Shown here: positions 26,958-32,912 of the stretch, piece after piece
How the letters are laid out: every line of letters begins with the position of its first letter
Numbering within the stretch: the first letter of the stretch is position 1
Assembly: GCA_017465085.1 (NCBI GenBank)
Contig: JAFTWW010000046.1
Span: 1-64,000, forward strand
From: Clostridia bacterium
GTDB lineage: Bacteria; Bacillota; Clostridia; Oscillospirales; Acutalibacteraceae
Direction: 5' to 3'
Length of the DNA: 64,000 bases
Translations under genes and position numbers: made by a program
Notes under the pieces: generated by a model
What the model was told of the DNA's origin: nothing
Database searches by the model: none
Seen by the model: only the letters and a program-made list of their open reading frames with translations

Positions 26958-27455
26958 ATGTTTAAGGAAATTTCAGCGAAGGATATAAAGGATAACCTTA
27001 TAAGCGCCATTGCGGATGAGTGGATGCTCATCTCCGCAGGAAACGAGCAGGGCTTTAATATGATGACTGCTTCCTGGGGCTTTATGGGTGAAATGTGGGG
27101 AGCGGATTCGGTGGTCATCGCCGTTCGCCCTCAAAGATACACAATGGAGTTCCTCGATAAACACGATACCTTTGCTTTAAGCTTTTACGGGGATAATAAG
27201 GAAATCCATAAGGTCTGCGGCTCAAAATCGGGCAGAGATGTAGATAAGGTTAAGGAAACAGGCTTAACCCCCGTTTTCGATGAAAATACCGTTTATTTCG
27301 GTGAGGCAAATAAGGTAATTATCTGCAAAAAGCAGTATGTTTCCCGCCTTACCCCCGATAAGTTTACAGATACTGAGCCGTTAAAATGGTACCCAAACGA
27401 AGATTACCACTATATGATAATCGGTAAGATAATAAAGACGCTTGAAAAGAAATAA
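26958..27455 (+). CDS. flavin reductase-like FMN-binding protein
   Basis: A 165-residue protein of the flavin reductase/flavoredoxin fold that likely binds FMN. Visible features are FNMMTASWGFMGEMWG (the flavin-contact segment), VIAVRPQRYTMEFL and FALSFYG, which match flavin_reduct proteins of anaerobes. The start at ATG 26958 follows GGGAGAG; an in-frame upstream extension overlaps plsC and has no ribosome site. The electron donor and acceptor cannot be told. It is the last gene of the long recA-led gene string. Confidence 0.83.
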   Translation: MFKEISAKDIKDNLISAIADEWMLISAGNEQGFNMMTASWGFMGEMWGADSVVIAVRPQRYTMEFLDKHDTFALSFYGDNKEIHKVCGSKSGRDVDKVKETGLTPVFDENTVYFGEANKVIICKKQYVSRLTPDKFTDTEPLKWYPNEDYHYMIIGKIIKTLEKK

Positions 27456-27511
27456 TAAAGAAGAAAGAAGAAAGAAGAAAAATTGTGTCGGCATAGCCGA
27501 CAAATATAAAT
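27456..27511. repeat. intergenic hairpin repeat, copy C
   Basis: A run of three agaagaa units is followed by the hairpin gtcggc/gccgac with loop ata (27487-27501). It is related to the hairpins at 11419 and 13636. Confidence 0.5.
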
Positions 27512-27545
27512 AAAAGCAGGACAGATTAAACTCTGTCCTGCTTTT
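27512..27545. terminator. bidirectional terminator between convergent genes
   Basis: A 13-pair inverted repeat aaaagcaggacag/ctgtcctgctttt serves the plus-strand flavin reductase gene and the minus-strand nagA gene. A second small hairpin (ttgcattgcaa) and an AT-rich tail fill 27546-27596. Confidence 0.85.
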
Positions 27546-27596
27546 CGTTTGCATTGCAAACACATTTTTTATTCTTTATTATTTCTTATTTATTCT

Positions 27597-28727
27597 TTAT
27601 AACACTCTTTTTCCCTTAACAAACACAGCCTTAGGATTAAGGTCATCACCCGCTACAAACATACTGGCGTGCTTGCCAACCTCAATGCTTCCTAAAATGT
27701 TATCAACCTTAAGGCTACGAGCAGGGTTTAGAGATGCCATTTTAACTGCATCCTCAAGGGGAATATCTATCTTAACTGCATTTTTAACGCCTGTGAGCAC
27801 GGTGGTAGCGCTACCCGAGATGGTGCCATCTGCCACATAGGAAAGAACACCCTTAAGATAGCTCTTAACGCCATCTATAATATACTCACCCTCGGGAAGA
27901 CCTGCTATTAAAGAAGAATCGCTTACAAAGTTAACCCTATCAGGTCCCTTTGCCTTGTAGATGAGCTTAACAATGGCAGGGGCAACATGGCCGAAATCAC
28001 CCATAACCTCGCAAGAAAGGCGGTCATCGGTAAGTACTGCGCCCAAGATGCCTGGGTTTCTGTGATTTAAGGGTACCATGGCGTTAAAGGTATGGGTAGA
28101 AACGGTGGCGCCTGCATCAATGGCGGCGGTGGCTATCTCATAGGTAGCTTTGCTATGACCGATAGATACCGTAACACCGCGGCTTGTGGCATATTTAATG
28201 GTGGCAAAATCCTCATCAAGCTCAGGGGCTAAGGTTAAAAGCTTAACCGCTTTAGGAGAACGGTCAATATATTCCTTCATTTTCTCTGCGGTGGGGATGC
28301 GAAGATTTTCGGGTATATGAGCGCCCCTGTATTCGTGGCTTAAGAAGGGCCCTTCAAGGTGAATACCTAAAATTTCGGAGCCGTTATGCTCCTTGCCCAT
28401 AGCCTCGCTTACCGCATCTATAGCGCCAAACATAATATCGTCGGGATAGGAGGAAAGGGTAGGGGTTATAGCGGTAACGCCCTGACTTGCCTCATATTCG
28501 GCAAGTTTTATTATCTCATCGGTGTTTCCATTATAAACCGAGCAGTTGTTAGCGCCGTGAAAATGCTCATCAATAAGGCCAGGGAGAAGATAATCGCCTC
28601 CAAGGTCCAAAACCTCGCCGCCCGATAGGTTTTCGCCTATCTCACAAATAAGCCCGTTTTCTATCTTAACATCGCATTTGCGGAAAACAAAATCCCCGCA
28701 AAGCACATTTCCGTTTTTAAGAATCAT
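27597..28727 (-). CDS. nagA: N-acetylglucosamine-6-phosphate deacetylase
   Basis: NagA removes the acetyl group from GlcNAc-6-phosphate, giving glucosamine-6-phosphate for GlmS-linked wall synthesis or for glycolysis. It is a 376-residue amidohydrolase with the metal motif GLIDEHFHG near residue 55, HLEGPFLSHEYRGAH, VSIGHSKATYE, STHTFNAM, and the catalytic Asp in FVSDSSLIAGLPEG. The start is ATG with AGGAGGT upstream. It stands alone, without nagB or a sugar PTS. It could recycle wall sugars or process GlcNAc released by the nearby glycosidases. Confidence 0.93.
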   Translation of the reverse strand: MILKNGNVLCGDFVFRKCDVKIENGLICEIGENLSGGEVLDLGGDYLLPGLIDEHFHGANNCSVYNGNTDEIIKLAEYEASQGVTAITPTLSSYPDDIMFGAIDAVSEAMGKEHNGSEILGIHLEGPFLSHEYRGAHIPENLRIPTAEKMKEYIDRSPKAVKLLTLAPELDEDFATIKYATSRGVTVSIGHSKATYEIATAAIDAGATVSTHTFNAMVPLNHRNPGILGAVLTDDRLSCEVMGDFGHVAPAIVKLIYKAKGPDRVNFVSDSSLIAGLPEGEYIIDGVKSYLKGVLSYVADGTISGSATTVLTGVKNAVKIDIPLEDAVKMASLNPARSLKVDNILGSIEVGKHASMFVAGDDLNPKAVFVKGKRVL

Positions 28728-28757
28728 AACATTACCTCCTGAGAAATTGCTAATATT

Positions 28758-28786
28758 ATAATAGCATTAAATGGGGATAAAATCAA
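28758..28786 (-). promoter_or_regulatory. sigma-A promoter for nagA
   Basis: TTGATT (28781-28786), 17-base spacer, TATTAT (28758-28763) on the minus strand, about 30 bases before the start codon. Confidence 0.65.
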
Positions 28787-28790
28787 TAAC

Positions 28791-28818
28791 AAAAACCCGC
28801 CCAAAAGGGCGGGTTTTT
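28791..28818 (-). terminator. terminator of GT8 gene
   Basis: A 12-pair stem aaaaacccgccc/gggcgggttttt with a four-base loop, nine bases past the stop codon of the glycosyltransferase gene. Confidence 0.9.
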
Positions 28819-28827
28819 CGATCAGTT

Positions 28828-29646
28828 TCACACACTTGATAATATCTTTTTGAATTCTTTATACGCTTTGATATCGATATAGCTGTTAAATCTTGCTCTC
28901 TTAAAAATTTTAGCAAGAATTATTAAACGGTTTTTTATACCCTTGTTCCACGGCTTTTCTTTGCCCGTAAAATGATATACATATATATCATCATACGACT
29001 CGATTTCCCCCGCTCTTTTAAGGCAACCGCCGTAACCGAGCATTGTATTGTATTGCTCGTGAAGATGCAACTGCTCGTTTTCGCCCCAGTTTTTATAAAG
29101 CATTTTTATAATATCCTGGTCGCCAAATCCTAAATTAAGGCTCTGCCTATATGCATAGGCAGGCTCTATGCAATCAATTAAATTGAGATAGACCTCGTGA
29201 TTAGGTTCAATAACCATAAAGCCCGAGTTTAGCCCCGTGCTCCACTCGGGGAATAATACTGCTCCGGCTGGCACGGCAGACATATGCTCACATTCAAACA
29301 TATGATCAACATTTTTCAGAATAATCATATCCGTGTCAAGAAAAATTATTTTTTTATAGCAAACCATATCAAATACCTTAATCTTAAAAAGGGTATTGTT
29401 CCAATAACCCACATTGTTATCGCGCGAAATAATGTTTTCAGGTAAATTATCCATTGTAATATATTTGATTCCATATTCGTTCAAATCATTCAATACATTA
29501 CTATCAATCGTATTGGGGCATACTACTATTAACGGATATTGGCTATTTACCCTTTTCAATGATCTATCAAGCACGACACATCCTAAAAGATAATTTTCAC
29601 TTGTTAAAACGGTTACATAAGCCTTATCAATATATAAATCGGACAT
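28828..29646 (-). CDS. GT8 (glycogenin-like) glycosyltransferase
   Basis: A 272-residue GT-A fold retaining glycosyltransferase, similar to glycogenin/GT8 enzymes. Features are YVTVLTSENYLLGCVVLDRS at the N-terminus, the metal-binding DxD in KIIFLDTDMIILKN, NSGFMVIEP, GDQDIIKMLY, and YHFTGKEKPWNKG near the end. The start is ATG 29646, which follows AAGGAGGG; an in-frame upstream extension would cross the promoter. The sugar donor and acceptor are unknown. The promoter is covered by a palindrome shared with a divergent small XRE gene, so its expression is probably tightly switched. Confidence 0.85.
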   Translation of the reverse strand: MSDLYIDKAYVTVLTSENYLLGCVVLDRSLKRVNSQYPLIVVCPNTIDSNVLNDLNEYGIKYITMDNLPENIISRDNNVGYWNNTLFKIKVFDMVCYKKIIFLDTDMIILKNVDHMFECEHMSAVPAGAVLFPEWSTGLNSGFMVIEPNHEVYLNLIDCIEPAYAYRQSLNLGFGDQDIIKMLYKNWGENEQLHLHEQYNTMLGYGGCLKRAGEIESYDDIYVYHFTGKEKPWNKGIKNRLIILAKIFKRARFNSYIDIKAYKEFKKILSSV

Positions 29647-29668
29647 ATCCACACCCTCCTTTTTTACA

Positions 29669-29712
29669 ATTATACTCAATATTTTGAGTATAGTCAAGAG
29701 GTTAAGTATGAT
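29669..29712. promoter_or_regulatory. overlapping divergent promoters with palindromic operator
   Basis: Minus strand: TTGACT (29692-29697), 17 bases, TATAAT (29669-29674) for the GT8 gene. Plus strand: TTGAGT (29684-29689), 17 bases, TATGAT (29707-29712) for the XRE gene. A nine-base inverted repeat, TATACTCAA/TTGAGTATA (29671-29692), fills the minus-strand spacer and covers the plus-strand -35 box. One bound dimer could block both promoters. Confidence 0.75.
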
Positions 29713-29733
29713 AATATTAAATCGGTGATAAAA

Positions 29734-29934
29734 ATGATTTCATATAAGCCTTTTTATGAAACGCTTTTCAAAAGAGGAATTACGGAATATAATTTAATAT
29801 TTAAGCAAGGTTTTTCGTCCAATACTCTACACCGAATGAAAAAGGGCGAAGCCATAAACACCAAAACCCTAGATGCCCTTTGCTACGCCCTCGATTGTGA
29901 GGTTGGCGATATAATCGAATTTATAAAAGAATAA
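29734..29934 (+). CDS. mini XRE-family regulator (Cro-like)
   Basis: A 66-residue protein that is only a helix-turn-helix domain of the YozG/HTH_26 type: MISYKPFYETLFKRGITEY, then GFSSNTLHRMKKGEAINTKTLDALC and CEVGDIIEFIKE. The start is placed at ATG 29734 because related proteins begin MISYKP; GTG at 29725 is an alternative. It is divergent from the GT8 gene and the shared palindrome makes it the likely repressor of both. Confidence 0.82.
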   Translation: MISYKPFYETLFKRGITEYNLIFKQGFSSNTLHRMKKGEAINTKTLDALCYALDCEVGDIIEFIKE

Positions 29935-29968
29935 GCACCTGATTGTGTTTCGAATCAGGTGCTTTTAT
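29934..29968. terminator. bidirectional terminator after mini XRE gene
   Basis: An 11-pair stem agcacctgatt/aatcaggtgct (29934-29944 with 29953-29963), followed by tttattt. It also serves the convergent gene at 29969. Confidence 0.85.
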
Positions 29969-30259
29969 TTATATTTGTTTTGCCGTTACTTGAATTTCGC
30001 TGTTATTAAACTTTTTCTTAATACGGCACATAAGAACTATTAAAACAATTTGTAACACTATATTCACGATTGCCATAAGGATCGAAAGAAAAACCCCGCC
30101 TCTGTTACCGAATCGCCAAAAGCCAAAGTTAAACAGGTGCGATAATATAAAAAGAGATATAGATAAACCCCAAAGGATAAGCCGTGATTTTGAACACTTC
30201 AATCGTTTACAAATAGAACGCCAAGTGCTTTCTTGGCCGCTTAAGTTGAATGTTAGCAC
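29969..30259 (-). CDS. hypothetical small membrane protein
   Basis: A 96-residue protein that is not recognised. It has a short charged N-terminus with KRLKCSKSR, two hydrophobic segments (about 30-47 and 58-80) and a basic end with CRIKKKFNNSE. It looks like a two-helix membrane protein. GTG at 30259 after GAAGGGAT is the most likely start; a longer frame up to 30313 exists without a ribosome site. It may be a real orphan, but coding confidence is moderate because no family is recognised. Confidence 0.45.
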   Translation of the reverse strand: MLTFNLSGQESTWRSICKRLKCSKSRLILWGLSISLFILSHLFNFGFWRFGNRGGVFLSILMAIVNIVLQIVLIVLMCRIKKKFNNSEIQVTAKQI

Positions 30260-30474
30260 GATAATCCCTTCTTTCAAGCTAAGTATAGCATAAAAATGTG
30301 AACAAAACAACATCTATCGGGTTTGGATGTTTGAAACTATCTTGGCGGAGATTTCTATATCCGTCGGAGAAGCAGACACTGAACTTCTTACCTATTCCCT
30401 TTTACTTATTACTTCCCAAAAATCCTCGTAGTAATTTATTTGAGGTAAGAGTGAAGAAGTAAGAGGTAATAAGT

Positions 30475-30508
30475 AAAAATCCCCGTAACATACGTTACGA
30501 GGATTTTT
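30475..30508 (-). terminator. terminator of tRNA-Thr/tRNA-Tyr transcript
   Basis: Stem aatccccgtaac/gttacgaggatt (one G-T pair) at 30478-30489 and 30494-30505 directly follows the tRNA-Tyr CCA end. On the minus strand it ends in TTTTTAC. Upstream, 30400-30412 and 30466-30478 form a 13-base inverted repeat. No gene is seen in 30260-30474. Confidence 0.75.
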
Positions 30509-30592
30509 GGTGGGAGAGGACGGATTCGAACCATCGAAGCTGAAAGCAACAGATTTACAGTCTGCCCCCTTTGACCGCTCGGGAACTCTCCC
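30508..30592 (-). tRNA. tRNA-Tyr (GTA)
   Basis: An 85-base class II tRNA on the minus strand with a long variable arm. It has acceptor GGGAGAG/CTCTCCC, anticodon stem GCAGA/TCTGT with loop CTGTAAA (anticodon GTA), T loop TTCGAAT and an encoded CCA. Confidence 0.97.
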
Positions 30593-30613
30593 ATATTAAA
30601 TTAAGCTATTTGG

Positions 30614-30631
30614 TGGAGCTGGTGGACGGAC
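30614..30631. repeat. 18-base direct copy of the tRNA-Thr 3-prime end
   Basis: TGGAGCTGGTGGACGGAC here is identical to 30770-30787, the 3-prime end of tRNA-Thr including CCA. The 138 bases between the copies (30632-30769) hold no gene, only a small hairpin (gcggcatagccgc). It could be a pseudo-tRNA tail or an old attachment-site scar. Confidence 0.7.
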
Positions 30632-30769
30632 GCAGCCTTTTCCTTGAAAAGTCTGCCGTGCTTGCGGCATAGCCGCTTCACACTTCGCAACTAAAAACAT
30701 CACACCGTGATATTTTCTTAACGTTGCTCACCCTCTCAGGCTTCGAGTCCGATTTCGTCTCAGCTAATC

Positions 30770-30845
30770 TGGAGCTGGTGGACGGACTCGAACCCCCGAC
30801 CTGCTGATTACAAATCAGCTGCTCTACCAACTGAGCTACACCAGC
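30770..30845 (-). tRNA. tRNA-Thr (TGT)
   Basis: A 76-base cloverleaf on the minus strand. It has acceptor GCTGGTG/CACCAGC, D arm GCTC/GAGC, anticodon stem GCTGA/TCAGC with loop TTTGTAA (anticodon TGT), T loop TTCGAGT and an encoded CCA. It is upstream of tRNA-Tyr on the same strand, with a shared promoter and terminator. Confidence 0.97.
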
Positions 30846-30865
30846 AAATTTTTTAGTGCCAAATG

Positions 30866-30894
30866 AGTATAACATATTTGTAGGGCAAAGTCAA
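30866..30894 (-). promoter_or_regulatory. sigma-A promoter for tRNA-Thr/tRNA-Tyr
   Basis: TTGACT (30889-30894), 17-base spacer, TATACT (30866-30871) on the minus strand, 21 bases before tRNA-Thr. Confidence 0.8.
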
Positions 30895-30954
30895 GCAATA
30901 TTTTCAGATTTTTTACAAGGTTTAGGCATATTTTTCTCCCTTTGCAACTGCTTC

Positions 30955-30983
30955 TTGTAATATGCCGTGTTTTTTGGTATAAT
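30955..30983 (+). promoter_or_regulatory. sigma-A promoter for GtrA-like gene
   Basis: TTGTAA (30955-30960), 17-base spacer, TATAAT (30978-30983), 31 bases before the start codon. Confidence 0.7.
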
Positions 30984-31013
30984 ATTAGTATAAAGTCAAA
31001 AAGGAGGGATAGG

Positions 31014-31421
31014 GTGAAGGCGTTTCTTATGAAGCTTAAACGGACCTTTTTTTCTCTCGGATTTCTTGAATATTGCGCTATAGGTTTCTTAAACACCTTT
31101 AATTCAGCGCTGTTTTCCTCTATTGGTAGCCTTATTTTGCAGGAGAACTTGGCGGCGGTGTTCGGTTATCTGTGTTCCATTACCATTGCTTTTGTGCTTA
31201 ACTGTTTGCTGATTTTCAAAAAGAAACCGACCATTAGAAGATATCTGAGATTTGCTCTTTCCTATGTGCCAAACTTTATTATATACTTTATTGTAACCTT
31301 TATAACCCTGAACACCTTAGGCCTTCCTCAGTTCTGGGGAACGGTGCTTGCGGCGGTTACAGGCGGCCCTATTACCTTTATTATTATAAAGCTTTATACC
31401 TTTAAGCAAAGGCTTGAATAA
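31014..31421 (+). CDS. GtrA-like membrane protein
   Basis: A 135-residue protein with four membrane helices of the GtrA/DPMS family, which helps flip or deliver polyprenol-linked sugars for wall polysaccharides. It shows EYCAIGFLNTFNSALFSSIG, FVLNCLLIFKKKPTIRRYLRF and the final PITFIIIKLYTFK motif, the family signature. The start is GTG 31014, five bases after AAGGAGGG; longer in-frame starts would cover the promoter. No polyprenol glycosyltransferase is adjacent, so its partner is unknown. The GT8 gene 1.4 kb away is on the opposite strand. Confidence 0.85.
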   Translation: MKAFLMKLKRTFFSLGFLEYCAIGFLNTFNSALFSSIGSLILQENLAAVFGYLCSITIAFVLNCLLIFKKKPTIRRYLRFALSYVPNFIIYFIVTFITLNTLGLPQFWGTVLAAVTGGPITFIIIKLYTFKQRLE

Positions 31422-31486
31422 GAAAGAATAAGTCGTCGCGGCGAAACCGTTTTTATCATTTATTCTTTTTTCTTTATTATTTAATA

Positions 31487-31520
31487 AAAAAGTTCGTATG
31501 CTACTGCATACGAACTTTTT
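31487..31520. terminator. bidirectional terminator between gtrA-like gene and CE7 esterase
   Basis: A 15-pair stem aaaaagttcgtatgc/gcatacgaacttttt with a four-base loop. The preceding 31428-31486 stretch is an AT-rich repeat tail (gcgaaaccgtttttatcatttattc) related to the copies at 11437 and 13655. Confidence 0.88.
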
Positions 31521-31523
31521 GTT

Positions 31524-32912
31524 TTATCTGATTTCAGTAAATCTTCTTGTGGTGGAGCCGTTAATATAAAGGATATCGCTCCAAATCTCTTTGGGGAAGA
31601 GCATTCCCTCGCCGCTTTCGAATTTACAAAGGGCTTGAAACTTACCTTCAATATCCTTGAATTCACCTAAAACCTCAAATTTGTTCCCAGCGGTATCCTG
31701 CCACTGCTTACCCTTTAATATATCATCGGGATTTTCAGGGTCAGAGTATATACGGAAGGAATCAAGCTGGGGAGAAAAATAGCTGTGAGTCCAGCACTGA
31801 ATGAAATCAAGAGATTTTAGGGTTGTACAGTTGTTGTAAAGAGCCATAACCGTGGATGGCGGGCACACATAATCCCCAAGCCTTGCGCCAATTCTTACTG
31901 GGCATTTAACCCTTGTAATTGCGGCGGCTGTATCATAGTAGGCAAGACCTTCTTGATACTCGGGTCTTGAGCCCTTCATAAATCCGTGATTTTCGGCGGT
32001 AAGGTCGCAAAACCACGGAACATTGATATCAAGGAAATTAACCGCGCCATCGTGAGCCGCAACATTAGTAGCGCGAAAACCTCCTTGACTGCCGCCCTTA
32101 GCGGTAAGATTTATCCCATCCCAATTATCAAGAGTTCTTATAAACTTGGCGGCAACAAGGTCGCGGATTATAACGCTCTTCCAATAGGTTGTGTGTGGGC
32201 TTTCGTTTTCTTCTTTTATATAACCGTAGTTTGATAAATGAGGATATTTTTTCTTCAACCCTTCGGCATTAAGATTGTTTTCAAAGCCGTGAGCGTTAAG
32301 GAAAAAGTTTATTCTCCCATCAACACACTCGGGAGGAACAGGATCTATTCCGTAGCCTAAAAACTCAACGGTGGCGGGTAATTTACCCGTGCCTTTAGGG
32401 AATGTGAGAATCCCCGAGGCTGGCATATCAAGTGGGGTAGAGATGCGGATATCGTAAGCTTCAAAGCCATCATCAACCATATTGGTAATCGGCTTTTTAT
32501 ATAGGATAGTGGGTGTAAAGCCTTTTATTTCCTTTTCAATTTCACCCCAGAATTCATCGTAATCCTCGGGAATATTACCGTGAAATTTGATTTTATCGAT
32601 ATCAAAGCCTGCGCCTGCATCAATGGCCGAGTAGGATGCATCTACCTCACCGTTTTCTTTTAAGGCAGTCACGGTAAGGTGAAGGAAACCTGCAGTTTTG
32701 CAGGTTCCCTCTATCTTAAAGCTTCTGCCTCGAATACTTTTGCCGAAGCCTTCTTTTACGCTGCCGTCATCACCCCTTAAAACCCACTTATATTTTCCGC
32801 AGTGGCGGGGCTCGTGGTTTTTAGCGCAGCGAATGGTGAAAACCGCTGTTTCCCCACAGGAGTAGGTGAGAGGATTTTTATCGGTTTTTATTTCAAAATA
32901 TTCATCAATCAT
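31524..32912 (-). CDS. CE7-type acetyl (xylan) esterase, AXE1 family
   Basis: A 462-residue alpha/beta hydrolase that likely removes acetyl groups from imported oligosaccharides or other small acetylated compounds. An N-terminal beta-sandwich-like region (about 1-105) precedes the AXE1 domain. The catalytic triad is visible: Ser275 in KGGSQGGFR, Asp347 in ARLGDYVCPPST and His376 in CWTHSYF. The final 60 residues (from KGKQWQDTAGNKFEVL) extend past the usual CE7 end. There is no signal peptide, so it acts in the cytoplasm. Its ATG follows directly on the stop codon of the upstream GH2 gene, so the two are co-translated and probably share a substrate. Confidence 0.87.
   Translation of the reverse strand: MIDEYFEIKTDKNPLTYSCGETAVFTIRCAKNHEPRHCGKYKWVLRGDDGSVKEGFGKSIRGRSFKIEGTCKTAGFLHLTVTALKENGEVDASYSAIDAGAGFDIDKIKFHGNIPEDYDEFWGEIEKEIKGFTPTILYKKPITNMVDDGFEAYDIRISTPLDMPASGILTFPKGTGKLPATVEFLGYGIDPVPPECVDGRINFFLNAHGFENNLNAEGLKKKYPHLSNYGYIKEENESPHTTYWKSVIIRDLVAAKFIRTLDNWDGINLTAKGGSQGGFRATNVAAHDGAVNFLDINVPWFCDLTAENHGFMKGSRPEYQEGLAYYDTAAAITRVKCPVRIGARLGDYVCPPSTVMALYNNCTTLKSLDFIQCWTHSYFSPQLDSFRIYSDPENPDDILKGKQWQDTAGNKFEVLGEFKDIEGKFQALCKFESGEGMLFPKEIWSDILYINGSTTRRFTEIR

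Noticed and set aside
30678..30875. A 65-codon open frame across tRNA-Thr
   Set aside because: It is the translated tRNA (GVAQLVEQLICNQQVGGSSP-like), a common annotation error.
31014..31421. Part of a polysaccharide cluster with the GT8 gene
   Set aside because: The genes lie on opposite strands with tRNA genes between them, so a joint operon is not supported.
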